The notes under the pieces were generated by a model. It did not search any database. It had not been told where the DNA came from and saw nothing but the letters and a program-made list of their open reading frames with translations. Both the position numbers and the translations under genes were made by a program. This document shows, one piece after another, positions 17,819-26,868 of a stretch of 64,000 nt of DNA (position 1 is its first letter; each line of letters begins with the position of its first letter). This stretch comes from Ulvibacterium sp. (lineage in GTDB: Bacteria; Bacteroidota; Bacteroidia; Flavobacteriales; Flavobacteriaceae), in NCBI RefSeq assembly GCF_028285715.1, contig NZ_JANQOO010000010.1:372001-436000 (forward strand). Reading direction: 5' to 3'.

Positions 17819-20052
17819 GCAAGCAAATCAAAGTAGCGCTTATCGGTAACCCCAATACGGGGAAAACATCGGTCTTCAATCAGCTTACAGGTCTTAATCA
17901 AAAAGTGGGGAACTACCCAGGTATCACCGTTGAAAAAAAGGAAGGTATCTGCAAACTGCCCAGAGGCGTAAAGGCCCATATCCTAGATCTCCCCGGCACT
18001 TATAGTCTTAATACTACTTCTTTAGACGAGAGTGTGGCGGTAGAACTACTCCTCAACAAAAATGACAAGGATCATCCAGATTTGGCTATCGTGATTTCTG
18101 ATGTGGAGAATCTTAAAAGGAATTTATTCCTGTTCACGCAAATCAAGGATCTCAAAATCCCCACGATATTGGTCATCAATATGTCCGACCGGATGTCTAG
18201 GAAGGGAATCACCATTGACGTTCCTTTGCTCGAGGAAAAGCTGCAGACCAAAATAGCCTTGATAAGTACGCGAAAGGGTACCGGTATTGACCGTCTAAAA
18301 GAGCTGATCACGGATTATAAAAGCTTACCGTCTTCTCCTAACGTGGACATCACGGTGATATCCAAAGACTATTTTGAGCGATTAAAAAATGCATTCCCCA
18401 ACGAAGATCTGTACAAACTTTGGCTGGTGATTACACAGGATGTAAACTTTATGCCTATTGAAAAACAGTCCCTAAAAAATGCAGCCACCTTTGCGGTCAA
18501 ATCAAAATCCGAATTAAAACGGCTTCAGCAAAAGGAGACCATTCTTCGATATCAATTCATAAATGGCATACTTAAGGAAACCTATAAAGTAGATAGCAAT
18601 GCGGCCAAAGGCTTCCGTGCGACTCTAGATCGAATATTGACCCATAAGGTCTTTGGGTATATTATTTTCTTCGCCATCCTCCTGACCATTTTTCAGGCCA
18701 TTTTTGATTGGAGCACATATCCCCAGGATCTTATTGATGAGTTATTTGCATCCGCCAGTGAATGGGTTAAAAATACGTTGCCGGAAGGGGCATTCACCGA
18801 TTTAATCGCCGAAGGCATATTGGCCGGTATTGGAGGTATCGTGATATTCATTCCTCAAATCGCTTTTTTATTTCTCTTCATTTCCCTTTTGGAGGAATCA
18901 GGATATATGAGCCGTGTGGTTTTTTTAATGGATCGGCTAATGCGCCCCTTTGGTCTAAGTGGGAAAAGTGTCGTTCCCTTGATTTCAGGGACCGCCTGTG
19001 CCATTCCCGCGGTCATGGCCACCCGTACCATTGAGAATTGGAAAGAGAGGCTGATAACCATTCTGGTGGTTCCGTTTACCACCTGCTCGGCAAGATTGCC
19101 CATTTACCTCATCATCATTGCACTTGTTATCCCGGAAGGGCGCTTCTTGGGATTGGGTTATCAACCCTTAACATTAATGTTACTATATCTGCTCGGTTTT
19201 GGGACGGCCGTATTCGCCGCTATGATATTGAACAAAATCCTAAAAATAAAAAGTAGAACTTTTTTTGTAGTGGAGATGCCCAGTTACAAAATGCCCTTAC
19301 TTAAAAACGTAGTTTACACCGTATGGGAAAAGACCAAAAGCTTTGTCTTGGGAGCTGGAAAAATAATCCTGGCCATATCTATAGTGCTTTGGTTTTTAGG
19401 TTCCAATGGGTATTCGGAGCAATTTGAAAATGCAGAGACCATAGTAAAGCAGCGTATTGAAAAAGAGGGCTTGTCCGCATACAGTCTAGGCTATATGGAA
19501 CGCAAGTTAAACGAGTATAAAAATTCTACCCCGGTCAGCGTCATCGATACCGAACGCGCCATAAGCCTAAATACTATGCAGGATTCCCTGGCGGCCATAA
19601 CCCTAGATTTGGAGCAAAGGGCCGTTGAACAGGAAATAGCAAGCCATAAACTGGAGCATTCCTACATTGGGCAAATGGGAAAGGCCATTGAACCCTTGGT
19701 GAGACCTTTGGGCTACGATTGGAAAATAGGAATCGCCCTCCTTACCTCCTTTGCCGCACGCGAAGTATTTGTGGGGACCCTGGCCACCATCTACAGCGTA
19801 GGTAGTGATGAAGAAGAGACCATAAAAACCCGTATGGCGGTGGAAGTAAATCCCAGGACTAAAAAGCCCCTCTTTAACTTGGCCTCAGGCATTTCAATTT
19901 TACTGTTCTACGCCTTTGCCATGCAATGTATGAGTACTTTGGCCATTGTAAAACGGGAGACCAATAGTTGGAAATGGCCCATATTACAATTGCTGTCTAT
20001 GAGCTTTTTTGCGTATCTTGTTGCCTTAATCGCCTATCAGTTTATAAAATAG
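17815..20052 (+). CDS. feoB: Ferrous iron transporter B
   Basis: FeoB (745 residues) is the inner-membrane Fe(II) transporter with a cytosolic GTPase domain. G motifs: GNPNTGKTS (G1), NYPGITVEKKEG (G2), DLPGT (G3), INMSD (G4). The membrane part begins near residue 280 with the Gate motifs LEESGYMSRVVFLMDRLM and SGTACAIPAVMATR, and a second half with TSFAAREVFVGTLATIY. A periplasmic-type insertion between residues 530 and 620 is usual in Bacteroidota. It follows feoA with overlap and is followed 11 bases later by the small Cys-rich companion. Confidence 0.97.
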   Translation: MSKQIKVALIGNPNTGKTSVFNQLTGLNQKVGNYPGITVEKKEGICKLPRGVKAHILDLPGTYSLNTTSLDESVAVELLLNKNDKDHPDLAIVISDVENLKRNLFLFTQIKDLKIPTILVINMSDRMSRKGITIDVPLLEEKLQTKIALISTRKGTGIDRLKELITDYKSLPSSPNVDITVISKDYFERLKNAFPNEDLYKLWLVITQDVNFMPIEKQSLKNAATFAVKSKSELKRLQQKETILRYQFINGILKETYKVDSNAAKGFRATLDRILTHKVFGYIIFFAILLTIFQAIFDWSTYPQDLIDELFASASEWVKNTLPEGAFTDLIAEGILAGIGGIVIFIPQIAFLFLFISLLEESGYMSRVVFLMDRLMRPFGLSGKSVVPLISGTACAIPAVMATRTIENWKERLITILVVPFTTCSARLPIYLIIIALVIPEGRFLGLGYQPLTLMLLYLLGFGTAVFAAMILNKILKIKSRTFFVVEMPSYKMPLLKNVVYTVWEKTKSFVLGAGKIILAISIVLWFLGSNGYSEQFENAETIVKQRIEKEGLSAYSLGYMERKLNEYKNSTPVSVIDTERAISLNTMQDSLAAITLDLEQRAVEQEIASHKLEHSYIGQMGKAIEPLVRPLGYDWKIGIALLTSFAAREVFVGTLATIYSVGSDEEETIKTRMAVEVNPRTKKPLFNLASGISILLFYAFAMQCMSTLAIVKRETNSWKWPILQLLSMSFFAYLVALIAYQFIK

Positions 20053-20063
20053 GGTTTCGGAAA

Positions 20064-20213
20064 ATGGAGTATCTTCAACTCATCTTGGTGTATATTACCC
20101 TGGCCTTGGCCGTGGGCTACCTTGTTTATAAATTTCTCTTGCCCAAGTCCATTTTCGCTTCAAAAAAAGGTAAGAAAAGTGCCTGCGGGCAAAATGATTG
20201 TGGATGCCATTGA
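20064..20213 (+). CDS. FeoB-associated Cys-rich membrane protein
   Basis: The 49-residue protein consists of one membrane helix (LILVYITLALAVGYLVYKFLL) and a short basic tail ending in CGQNDCGCH. Proteins of this build stand after feoB in many Bacteroidota and Firmicutes and are thought to support Fe(II) transport, perhaps as metal ligand or regulator. The ATG at 20064 was chosen; an upstream in-frame ATG lies inside feoB. Confidence 0.85.
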   Translation: MEYLQLILVYITLALAVGYLVYKFLLPKSIFASKKGKKSACGQNDCGCH

Positions 20214-20329
20214 GTGTCTTTACGCTTGTCGTATTCCTGTTAAAAAAACAATAAATCCAGCCAAAAAAATCCTAAAAAGTATGGTTTTCCTCGGTACTAT
20301 GCTTTAGTTTGTCGGAAAGTTGATTTTAC

Positions 20330-21862
20330 ATGGGCAAAGTAGCATTAGCGTTTACCCTTATTTTTTTGCTCCTCGGCATAGCAAGTTCCAGTGCCCAGAT
20401 CCTAAGTGCAAGGATTTTGGATTCCACCACTTCAAAACCCGTTCCCTACGTAACCGTGCAATTGAAAAAGCGCGGAATGATTACCAATGAGGAGGGACGC
20501 TTTTCATTTCGTCTGGAGGAAAACATACAAGCTTCGGATTCCCTGTTTATTTCCTGCATAGGCTATGAATCCATTGGAAAGCCCATTTCGGAGTTTAAAG
20601 AGACCACCATTTACCTAAAGCCCAAGGCCATAGAACTGAAGGAGGTTATCGTTTCCAACAAAAACTATACCCCCCGGGAAATTTTGGATGAGGTGAAAAA
20701 AAACCTGGAAAAAAATTATCATCTGGAACTTACCAAGAAGCGATTGTTCCTTAGGGAATCCTATCACCAAAACATTGTAAAGGGTGATTATGTGCTAAAG
20801 AAATCAACCATTCCCGCATTCAATACCAACTTTTTGGATAGCGTAAAAAATACCTTCCCCAAAAACAACAGTTATTATACCGAAATGTTGGGCGACCTTT
20901 ATGGAGGCAATAAGGCCAAGGAACAAAAGTTGGCCATTATAAAGGCATCCGAACTGTACGACAAAAGCAAGACCCTGGATGCGGAGACCTTGGAAAAGAA
21001 GTTCAATGCCATAGTAAAGGAAAACATAAAAACAGATTCCTATTTTAAAATTAAATCCGGTTTGTTCGGTACAAAAGTGGATGCCGATGAACTTTTTGAG
21101 ACCGAGGTAGATTCCAGTGATGTGGAAGCGTTGAACGAACACTTAAAGAAAACCCAGGAAAATGAGCAAGAACGCAAAAAGTTCTTTGCCAATTATAAAC
21201 GCCGCACTTTGGGCAATCTCTACAAAAACCTTCCCATTTTCAAAGATTCCGATTATAATGTGGTCTTTAAACCAAGACGCTATAGTCTTACTTTGGAAGA
21301 GTATACCTACCTAGGGGATGATGCCGTTTACGTATTGCGCTTTGAACCAGAGGGCTCCGAGGAATTTAAGGGTAGGCTTTATATCAACTCCGATGATTTT
21401 GCCATTATCCGTTTGGATTTTGAAAATGTGGATATCTTACGGAAATTTAATCTTTTGGGCGTTTCCTTCAACGAATATCTTGCCGAGGGCAGAATGATCT
21501 TTTCTAAAGGAAAGGACGGCAAATATCAATTGCGTTACTACGAAATAACCAAGGGAAACAATATAGGCTTTAAGAGACCTTTGAAAATAATAGAAAAAAA
21601 TAAAAACGTTCGTGGCCGCCGAAAGCAAAATGAGCTTTCCCTAAAAATCGATGTCGCAGTCAGTGGCAAAAATCGGTATGAGCTGGTTGTTTTTGATGTA
21701 GACCCTATAAACGAGACCCAATATGAAAACCTTAAGGAAGACAATTCCATATTGCCTACCTATATGCCCAATTACAATCCGGAATTCTGGTCCGGGTATG
21801 ATATTATAGAACCCAACACCGCCATAAAGGAATTTGTTTCCGAAGCTGAACTGGAGGAATAA
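20330..21862 (+). CDS. Exported carboxypeptidase-like regulatory domain protein
   Basis: The 510 residues begin with a signal peptide (LAFTLIFLLLGIASSSAQ). A beta-sandwich of the CarboxypepD-regulatory type follows at residues 25-110 (ILSARILDSTTSKPVPYVTVQLKK, TNEEGRFSFRL, ELKEVIVS). It leads into a long region of unknown fold with charged helices (250-300) and a beta-rich end. The N-terminal domain is the one found before TonB-dependent receptor barrels, but no plug or barrel is present, so this is a periplasmic or surface protein of unknown role. It stands alone between feoB and the sigma factor operon. Confidence 0.78.
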   Translation: MGKVALAFTLIFLLLGIASSSAQILSARILDSTTSKPVPYVTVQLKKRGMITNEEGRFSFRLEENIQASDSLFISCIGYESIGKPISEFKETTIYLKPKAIELKEVIVSNKNYTPREILDEVKKNLEKNYHLELTKKRLFLRESYHQNIVKGDYVLKKSTIPAFNTNFLDSVKNTFPKNNSYYTEMLGDLYGGNKAKEQKLAIIKASELYDKSKTLDAETLEKKFNAIVKENIKTDSYFKIKSGLFGTKVDADELFETEVDSSDVEALNEHLKKTQENEQERKKFFANYKRRTLGNLYKNLPIFKDSDYNVVFKPRRYSLTLEEYTYLGDDAVYVLRFEPEGSEEFKGRLYINSDDFAIIRLDFENVDILRKFNLLGVSFNEYLAEGRMIFSKGKDGKYQLRYYEITKGNNIGFKRPLKIIEKNKNVRGRRKQNELSLKIDVAVSGKNRYELVVFDVDPINETQYENLKEDNSILPTYMPNYNPEFWSGYDIIEPNTAIKEFVSEAELEE

Positions 21863-22019
21863 CAGGCCCTGTACCGAACAGACCCGTCCCTGCCTTTAAC
21901 GCTTATCCCTCCATCTCATGAGGTATTCTTCGCAAAAGGTCAATTTTTGCCTCTGGAGATGTAACCTTTTGTATTTTTCCTGCTATATAGTATTGAACGT
22001 TACCTAAAGACTTTCTCTT

Positions 22020-22541
22020 TTGAAGGAGCAGACAGACGAGATAATCATGGGCATGGTAGCCCAAGGGGACCTGGACCTATTGAAGATTCTTTTTAAAAGA
22101 CATCACCTTCACGTCTATAACTTTCTATACAAGATGTGTAGGGACAAGATGTTGAGCGAAGATGTTACACAGGAAGTCTTTTATAACATAATGCGGTATA
22201 GGGCATCCTATAAAAATGGAAAGTTTGTCTCATGGATGTTTACCATTGCGAGAAATTGTCTCAAAAAACACCTTAAAAAAAACGTGTTGCACCATGACGA
22301 TTTGGATGATGTTTCCTATCGATTATTGGACAACGAAGTACCCAAGGAAGACTATACCCATTTGCAAAAAGCCTTGGATAAGCTGAACCCCTCCGATAAG
22401 GAACTGTTGGTCTTAAATCGGTTTCAAGAAATTAAGTATGCCGAATTGGCCCAAATAGTAGGCAGTACAGAAGGAGCCGTAAAGACAAAGGTGAGCCGGG
22501 CCCTAAAAAAATTGAAAACAATCTATTTTGAAAATTTATGA
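22020..22541 (+). CDS. ECF-type RNA polymerase sigma factor
   Basis: The 173 residues form two sigma domains: region 2 (LLKILFKRHHLHVYNFLYKMCRDKMLSEDVTQEVFYNIMRY, residues 20-65) and region 4 (LDKLNPSDKELLVLNRFQEIKYAELAQIVGSTEGAVKTKVSRALKKLK, 120-165). The start is a TTG at 22020; an internal ATG at 22047 is possible but would trim the first helix. Its stop overlaps the start of the anti-sigma gene. The downstream envelope proteins suggest an envelope-directed regulon. Confidence 0.92.
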   Translation: MKEQTDEIIMGMVAQGDLDLLKILFKRHHLHVYNFLYKMCRDKMLSEDVTQEVFYNIMRYRASYKNGKFVSWMFTIARNCLKKHLKKNVLHHDDLDDVSYRLLDNEVPKEDYTHLQKALDKLNPSDKELLVLNRFQEIKYAELAQIVGSTEGAVKTKVSRALKKLKTIYFENL

Positions 22542-23338
22542 CGATGGACAAAAAGCAGGTTATTGATTTACTTCCGGACTATCTAGATGGAGTTTTAGAT
22601 CCCGTTCTGGAGCAAAAAGTGGAGGCTTATTTAAAGGAATGTCCCGAATGCAGAGAAGAATTGGAGCAACTGAAAACCCTTTTTGATGCCTTTGCAAACG
22701 AAGAAGTGGCGGTACCATCACATCGGGTGGAGGCCAGTTTTCTGGAACTTTTGGAGCAAGAAAAGCGGAAAGCCGAAAAGGTTGTCCCCCTAAACTCCAA
22801 GGAACCCTCTACAAGACCCGGTTGGGAGAACTTCTTAAAAGTGGCTGCCAGTATAGCGGCCCTGGTAGGTTCATTTCTACTGGGCCAATATCTGCAAGAA
22901 CGTCAATCCCATATGGAAATAGCCGCCTTACAGGAAGAGGGCCTGGAATTGAGACAAACGGCCATGCTTTCCCTTATGGAGAACAAGTCGGCCAGTAGGC
23001 GCATTCAAGGGGTCAATTATATCGATGCGTTTGGAAATCCTGACGAGACTATCGTAAGAGCATTGACGGACAGGATGTTGCACGACGAAAACACCAATGT
23101 ACGGATGGCTTCGGTGGAAGCATTGGAAAAATTTACGGCTTCGGAAATCGTAAAAAATGCATTTATCAAAGCATTAAAAGTAGAAAAGGATCCCGGAATA
23201 CAAATTGCGATTATCCAAACCTTGGTCCGTATCCAGGAAAAGAAGGCGGTAACGCCCTTAAAAGAGTTAATGCAACAGGACGAAACCCAACCTTTTGTTA
23301 AGGAACAAATTGAATCACTATTACCAAGTATTATATAA
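22538..23338 (+). CDS. Anti-sigma factor: zinc-finger-like head, one TM helix, HEAT-repeat tail
   Basis: 266 residues. The head (1-45) has the layout of an anti-sigma zinc finger (LLPDYLDGVLDP...ECPECREEL), but the usual histidine before CxxC is replaced: AYLKECPEC has tyrosine at that place. A membrane helix lies around residues 103-123 (FLKVAASIAALVGSFLLGQYL). The outer part (135-266) consists of HEAT-like repeats (TNVRMASVEALEKF, PGIQIAIIQTLVRIQEKKAVTPLKEL), a protein-binding surface probably on the periplasmic side. It overlaps the sigma gene by 4 bases, which supports the anti-sigma role. Confidence 0.85.
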   Translation: MTMDKKQVIDLLPDYLDGVLDPVLEQKVEAYLKECPECREELEQLKTLFDAFANEEVAVPSHRVEASFLELLEQEKRKAEKVVPLNSKEPSTRPGWENFLKVAASIAALVGSFLLGQYLQERQSHMEIAALQEEGLELRQTAMLSLMENKSASRRIQGVNYIDAFGNPDETIVRALTDRMLHDENTNVRMASVEALEKFTASEIVKNAFIKALKVEKDPGIQIAIIQTLVRIQEKKAVTPLKELMQQDETQPFVKEQIESLLPSII

Positions 23339-23358
23339 ACATCAAAAAACGAAGTATC

Positions 23359-24111
23359 ATGAAATTACTTAAAATCACATTTTTACTAAGCTTTATTTGC
23401 ACCGGAATATGGGCGCAAGAGGATTACACAAAATCCCTGAACGGGATAGAATGGGTAAAGGTCGAATCCAAAAATGACATTGTGGTAAAAACACATGACA
23501 GTGACCAACTTTTAATCAAGGGCGGACCATCCTATAAAATTCCCGAAAGGGCCAAGGGATTGCGCCTAGTGGGGGAAAGTGGTTCGGATAACACGGATGT
23601 TGGGTTTTATGTTATCCAAGAAGGAAATGATCTCCTGGTAAGAAACCTGAGAAAATCGGAACGCGCCGAAATCTATTTACCGGCAAAGCAAAACATCTCC
23701 GTAAGAACCAACTGGCAAGGTAGTATCAAAATTTCAGGGTTCCGAGGGGAGATAGAAGCAACCGCGGAATTGAACGGGAGCATTAGAATTGAGGACGTAA
23801 GCGGGCCTTTGACCGCAAATACCTTAAATGGCGAAGTGGCGGTGCAGTTCACAAAAGTGAGCCAAAATTCGCCGATAACCATCTATTCCACCAATGGGGT
23901 GTTGGATATTACCATGCCGGAAAATACACCGGCTGATTTTAATCTAGGTACGGTCAACGGATCCATTTATACCAACTTTGAAATTAGCCTACCGGACAAG
24001 GATGGCCTCAAGGCCATTGCCTCCAAAAAGGTGAAGGGATCGGTCAATAACGGAGGCGTGGATATTAAATTAAGCACTACTAACGGAAACATTTATCTCA
24101 GAAAGAAGTAA
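23359..24111 (+). CDS. Exported DUF4097-type beta-helical protein (first of two)
   Basis: The 250-residue protein has a signal peptide (LLKITFLLSFICTGIWAQ) and repeated short strands around an NG turn (TLNGEVAV, STNGVLDI, TVNGSIYT, TTNGNIYL), the pattern of DUF4097/adhesin-like beta-helices. Function unknown; probably periplasmic or surface located. It is third in the sigma/anti-sigma operon, 20 bases after the anti-sigma gene, so it may be the target or sensor partner of that system. Confidence 0.8.
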   Translation: MKLLKITFLLSFICTGIWAQEDYTKSLNGIEWVKVESKNDIVVKTHDSDQLLIKGGPSYKIPERAKGLRLVGESGSDNTDVGFYVIQEGNDLLVRNLRKSERAEIYLPAKQNISVRTNWQGSIKISGFRGEIEATAELNGSIRIEDVSGPLTANTLNGEVAVQFTKVSQNSPITIYSTNGVLDITMPENTPADFNLGTVNGSIYTNFEISLPDKDGLKAIASKKVKGSVNNGGVDIKLSTTNGNIYLRKK

Positions 24112-24129
24112 TCAAAAAATAGAACAGTC

Positions 24130-24840
24130 ATGAAAAAAATAACAATAGTATTGCTAGGCCTAATCAGCCTACAGCTCGGTGCACAGAAAATTATAGAAAA
24201 GAATATAGATTATAAAAATCAATACATAGACATGGATGTGAAATTTGCTTCTATGATAGAAGTAAAGTCGTGGGACAAATCTTCGGTCTATTTTAAAGCG
24301 GACATCCATACCGAGGACGAAAAATTCCAAGATCTTTACAATTTGGATGTAAGCGCAAGCGATACACGGATAGCCATTACTTCGGAAGCCGAACCTATGT
24401 TTAAGGCGTATCGTGAGGATTGTATCAAAAACAATCCCAATAGAAGAAAATACTGCTACAACACCGGGGATCTGTATGAATTCAATTATGTACTCTATGT
24501 CCCTAAAAATGCCCGGGTCAAAATCAGTAGTATTAACGGAAACCTGAAGTCAGAAGTGATTGAGGGCGATTTCACCGCGGACCTGATCAATGGGGACATT
24601 GAAATTGCTAACTATGCCGGAGACCTTGATCTAAGTACCATTAACGGGGAAATTGACCTTAAAATGATCGATGCCGATTTGGTTGCCGAGACCATCCATG
24701 GGGATATTTATGCTGATGAAAAGTTAAAGTTCAAATCTACCGACCGTCACGTAGGTCAGAAAATAATGGGCTGTACGGCCAGTGGCAGCAACAGTTTGCG
24801 CCTAAATACGATTAATGGGAATATGTATTTGAGGTTGTAA
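24130..24840 (+). CDS. Exported DUF4097-type beta-helical protein (second of two)
   Basis: 236 residues with a signal peptide (ITIVLLGLISLQLGAQ) and the same NG-turn ladder as its upstream neighbour (SINGNLKS, LINGDIEI, TINGEIDL, TIHGDIYA, TINGNMYL), so the two are probably diverged duplicates. Two cysteines in DCIKNNPNRRKYC could form a disulfide in an insertion absent from the first copy. It is the last gene of the operon and converges with the DUF423 gene. Confidence 0.8.
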   Translation: MKKITIVLLGLISLQLGAQKIIEKNIDYKNQYIDMDVKFASMIEVKSWDKSSVYFKADIHTEDEKFQDLYNLDVSASDTRIAITSEAEPMFKAYREDCIKNNPNRRKYCYNTGDLYEFNYVLYVPKNARVKISSINGNLKSEVIEGDFTADLINGDIEIANYAGDLDLSTINGEIDLKMIDADLVAETIHGDIYADEKLKFKSTDRHVGQKIMGCTASGSNSLRLNTINGNMYLRL

Positions 24841-24868
24841 TCCGCTAAACGAAACAAAGATTTGGCCC

Positions 24869-25261
24869 TTAAAACAGGTTTTTTACAAATGAATACAACA
24901 ACAGGCCCCACCCAATAACCAACAATAATCCTCCCAAGGGAGTAATGGGACCCAAAAAACGCCACTTTCTCCCTTGGGAGGCACTCAATGTAAGCCCATA
25001 AATACTGAATGAAAAAAGAAAGGTGCCCCAAATAATACAATGGGCAATATAGCTTTCCAAAGCAGAGGTGAATCCAAAATTGAAGCCCAAAACAATCAAA
25101 AGAAGTGCGTGATACATCTGATACTTAACACCGGTTTCAAAGCTTTTTAGCTGTTCCTCCGTAAAGGATTTCTTGAGGGCATGCGCCCCAAAAGCCCCAA
25201 ACACAACGGCCAACAGTCCGTAAAGGGATCCCATGACCTGAACTAGAAAAATTGTCTCCAT
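24869..25261 (-). CDS. DUF423 membrane protein
   Basis: 130 residues with four membrane segments. The DUF423 (YgdD-like) signature is GLLAVVFGAFGAHALK near the start, followed by FETGVKYQMYHALLLI. Function unknown in all organisms. A TATCTTTG box on the minus strand at 25270-25277 lies only 8 bases upstream of the ATG, indicating a very short leader. Confidence 0.9.
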   Translation of the reverse strand: METIFLVQVMGSLYGLLAVVFGAFGAHALKKSFTEEQLKSFETGVKYQMYHALLLIVLGFNFGFTSALESYIAHCIIWGTFLFSFSIYGLTLSASQGRKWRFLGPITPLGGLLLVIGWGLLLYSFVKNLF

Positions 25262-25362
25262 AATCTGGACAAAGATAGCCAGACAATCGGATTACCCCAT
25301 TATAAAAAGCCCGTAAGGAAATCATCCCAACAGGCTTTGTACGTAGTTATGAAATTATGCCC

Positions 25363-26112
25363 TTAAATTTGGCTCAACCCACCATCAACGGACAACTCTA
25401 TACCATTTACATAACTGGCCTCTTCAGAAGCTAGAAACAAAACGGCATCGGCTATCTCCTTGGGGCTACCGAAACGTTTTAGGGGATTAGCCGCGGCAAA
25501 ACCTTGCCCCATTTCACTGACCACTTCCTGGGGCATTCCCATTTTGTCATAAATTGGGGTGGCAATTGGTCCAGGAGCTATGGAATTAATACGGATTTGG
25601 CGTGGCGCGAGTTCGGTGGTAAGTACCCGGGCGTAAGCTCGTAGGGCACCTTTGGTAGCGCTATAGACCGCAGCACCTTCAAATCCCTTTTGATGCACGA
25701 TAGAGGTATTGAAGATTATGCTCCCGCCGTCATTCAAATGAGGTATGGCATACTTGGTCAAAAAAGCGGGTCCCTTGATGTTGATATCGAATTGAGAATC
25801 AAAATGGTCTTCATCAATTTGATCCGCAGGGGTAAAGTAGGCTACCCCGGCGTTTGCAAAGAGCACATCGATTTTGCCATACGTATCAATGGCCTCCTGA
25901 ATCAGCTTTTCATTATCCTGGGGTTTGGATTGATCGGCCAAAACTGCCTTAAAGTCCCCTTCAAGGCTTTGGGCCACCTCATCCAGGGCTTCTTGTCTTC
26001 GCCCTGAAAACACCACCTTTGCGCCTTCGTTCAAAAAGCCTTTAACGGCCTCTAAACCTATTCCGGAATTTCCACCGGAAATCACTACTACTTTGTTGTT
26101 GAATTTATTCAT
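25363..26112 (-). CDS. SDR family oxidoreductase
   Basis: 249-residue classical short-chain dehydrogenase/reductase. The NAD(P)-binding motif is GGNSGIG near residue 12, then NAGVAYF, the catalytic YSATK near residue 155, and a normal C-terminus (SVDGGLSQI). The substrate is unknown. The start is the ATG at 26112. A TetR-type operator (26131-26148) stands just upstream, and the tetR gene is 52 bases further, on the same strand. The pair resembles reductase-repressor modules that respond to quinones or electrophiles. Confidence 0.9.
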   Translation of the reverse strand: MNKFNNKVVVISGGNSGIGLEAVKGFLNEGAKVVFSGRRQEALDEVAQSLEGDFKAVLADQSKPQDNEKLIQEAIDTYGKIDVLFANAGVAYFTPADQIDEDHFDSQFDINIKGPAFLTKYAIPHLNDGGSIIFNTSIVHQKGFEGAAVYSATKGALRAYARVLTTELAPRQIRINSIAPGPIATPIYDKMGMPQEVVSEMGQGFAAANPLKRFGSPKEIADAVLFLASEEASYVNGIELSVDGGLSQI

Positions 26113-26130
26113 TTTAGTTAAAAATTTATT

Positions 26131-26148
26131 TTGAAACAATCGTTTCAA
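26131..26148 (-). promoter_or_regulatory. Putative TetR operator before the SDR gene
   Basis: TTGAAACAATCGTTTCAA: perfect 7-bp inverted arms TTGAAAC/GTTTCAA around AATC. An almost identical site stands before the tetR gene at 26775-26792 (16 of 18 bases equal). Occurrence upstream of both genes points to the TetR protein as the binder. Confidence 0.65.
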
Positions 26149-26164
26149 AAATGGTTAAAAAAAT

Positions 26165-26746
26165 TTAAGTTATTACAGTAAGCGTATTATCTATTATCTG
26201 TTGAAGTACTTTTTTATCCTTGATTAATATTCCGGTCATTCGGAAACCTTGAAACGCATTGAATACAAAATAAGCATAACTTCTACAATCCTGTTTTTTG
26301 TTGATAATGCCTTGCTCCTGACCCTCCCGTATCAAGTTCTGAAAAGTGGACAGTGTTTGTTCCTGGGTATCCAAAAGCCACTCTTTAATGTCTCGGTCCT
26401 GATTGCCCATCTCCGCTTTACAGTTCATCACAAAACAGCCCTTGCCCTTATCATCGCCGACTATCTCTGGAAGGAAGCCTTCAAAAACAAGTCGTATGGC
26501 CTCTAGGGGGGTCTTGGCCTTAATAAGCGCTTTTTGAAAGATTCCACCCGTTTCCCTTTGATAACGGGACAGGGTAATGCGATAAAGTTCCGACTTTGAA
26601 CCAAACGAATTGTATATACTGGAACGATTTAGGCCTGTGGCATCCACCAAATCCTGCATGGAAGTCCCATTATAGCCCTTCTCCCAAAAAACGTACATAG
26701 CGTTCTGCAGTACTTTTTCCTCGTTAAATTCGGTGATCCTTGGCAT
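26165..26746 (-). CDS. TetR/AcrR family transcriptional regulator
   Basis: 193 residues. The N-terminal helix-turn-helix (YVFWEKGYNGTSMQDLVDATGLNRSSIYNSFGSKSELY, residues 18-55) is of the YcdC/TetR type; the C-terminal ligand domain (CFVMNCKAEMGNQDRDIKEWL) resembles the TetR_C group that often controls neighbouring reductases. The start is the ATG at 26746; upstream codons are not conserved in the family. It probably represses itself and the SDR gene through the paired operators. Confidence 0.9.
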   Translation of the reverse strand: MPRITEFNEEKVLQNAMYVFWEKGYNGTSMQDLVDATGLNRSSIYNSFGSKSELYRITLSRYQRETGGIFQKALIKAKTPLEAIRLVFEGFLPEIVGDDKGKGCFVMNCKAEMGNQDRDIKEWLLDTQEQTLSTFQNLIREGQEQGIINKKQDCRSYAYFVFNAFQGFRMTGILIKDKKVLQQIIDNTLTVIT

Positions 26747-26764
26747 TTTTGTTTTATGAATACA

Positions 26765-26792
26765 CAAATATATATTGTAACAATCGTTTCAT
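26765..26792 (-). promoter_or_regulatory. tetR promoter with overlapping operator
   Basis: A minus-strand TATATTTG (26765-26772) matches the -7 element, and the operator TTGTAACAATCGTTTCAT (26775-26792) lies directly upstream of it, between -7 and -33, where a bound repressor would block polymerase. Confidence 0.65.
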
Positions 26793-26868
26793 AAAAGTAT
26801 TTAACAAATTTTTAATCATTGCCATAACACAAGATTTGCGGACAGTAGTTTAACCCTACCGCGATTTC

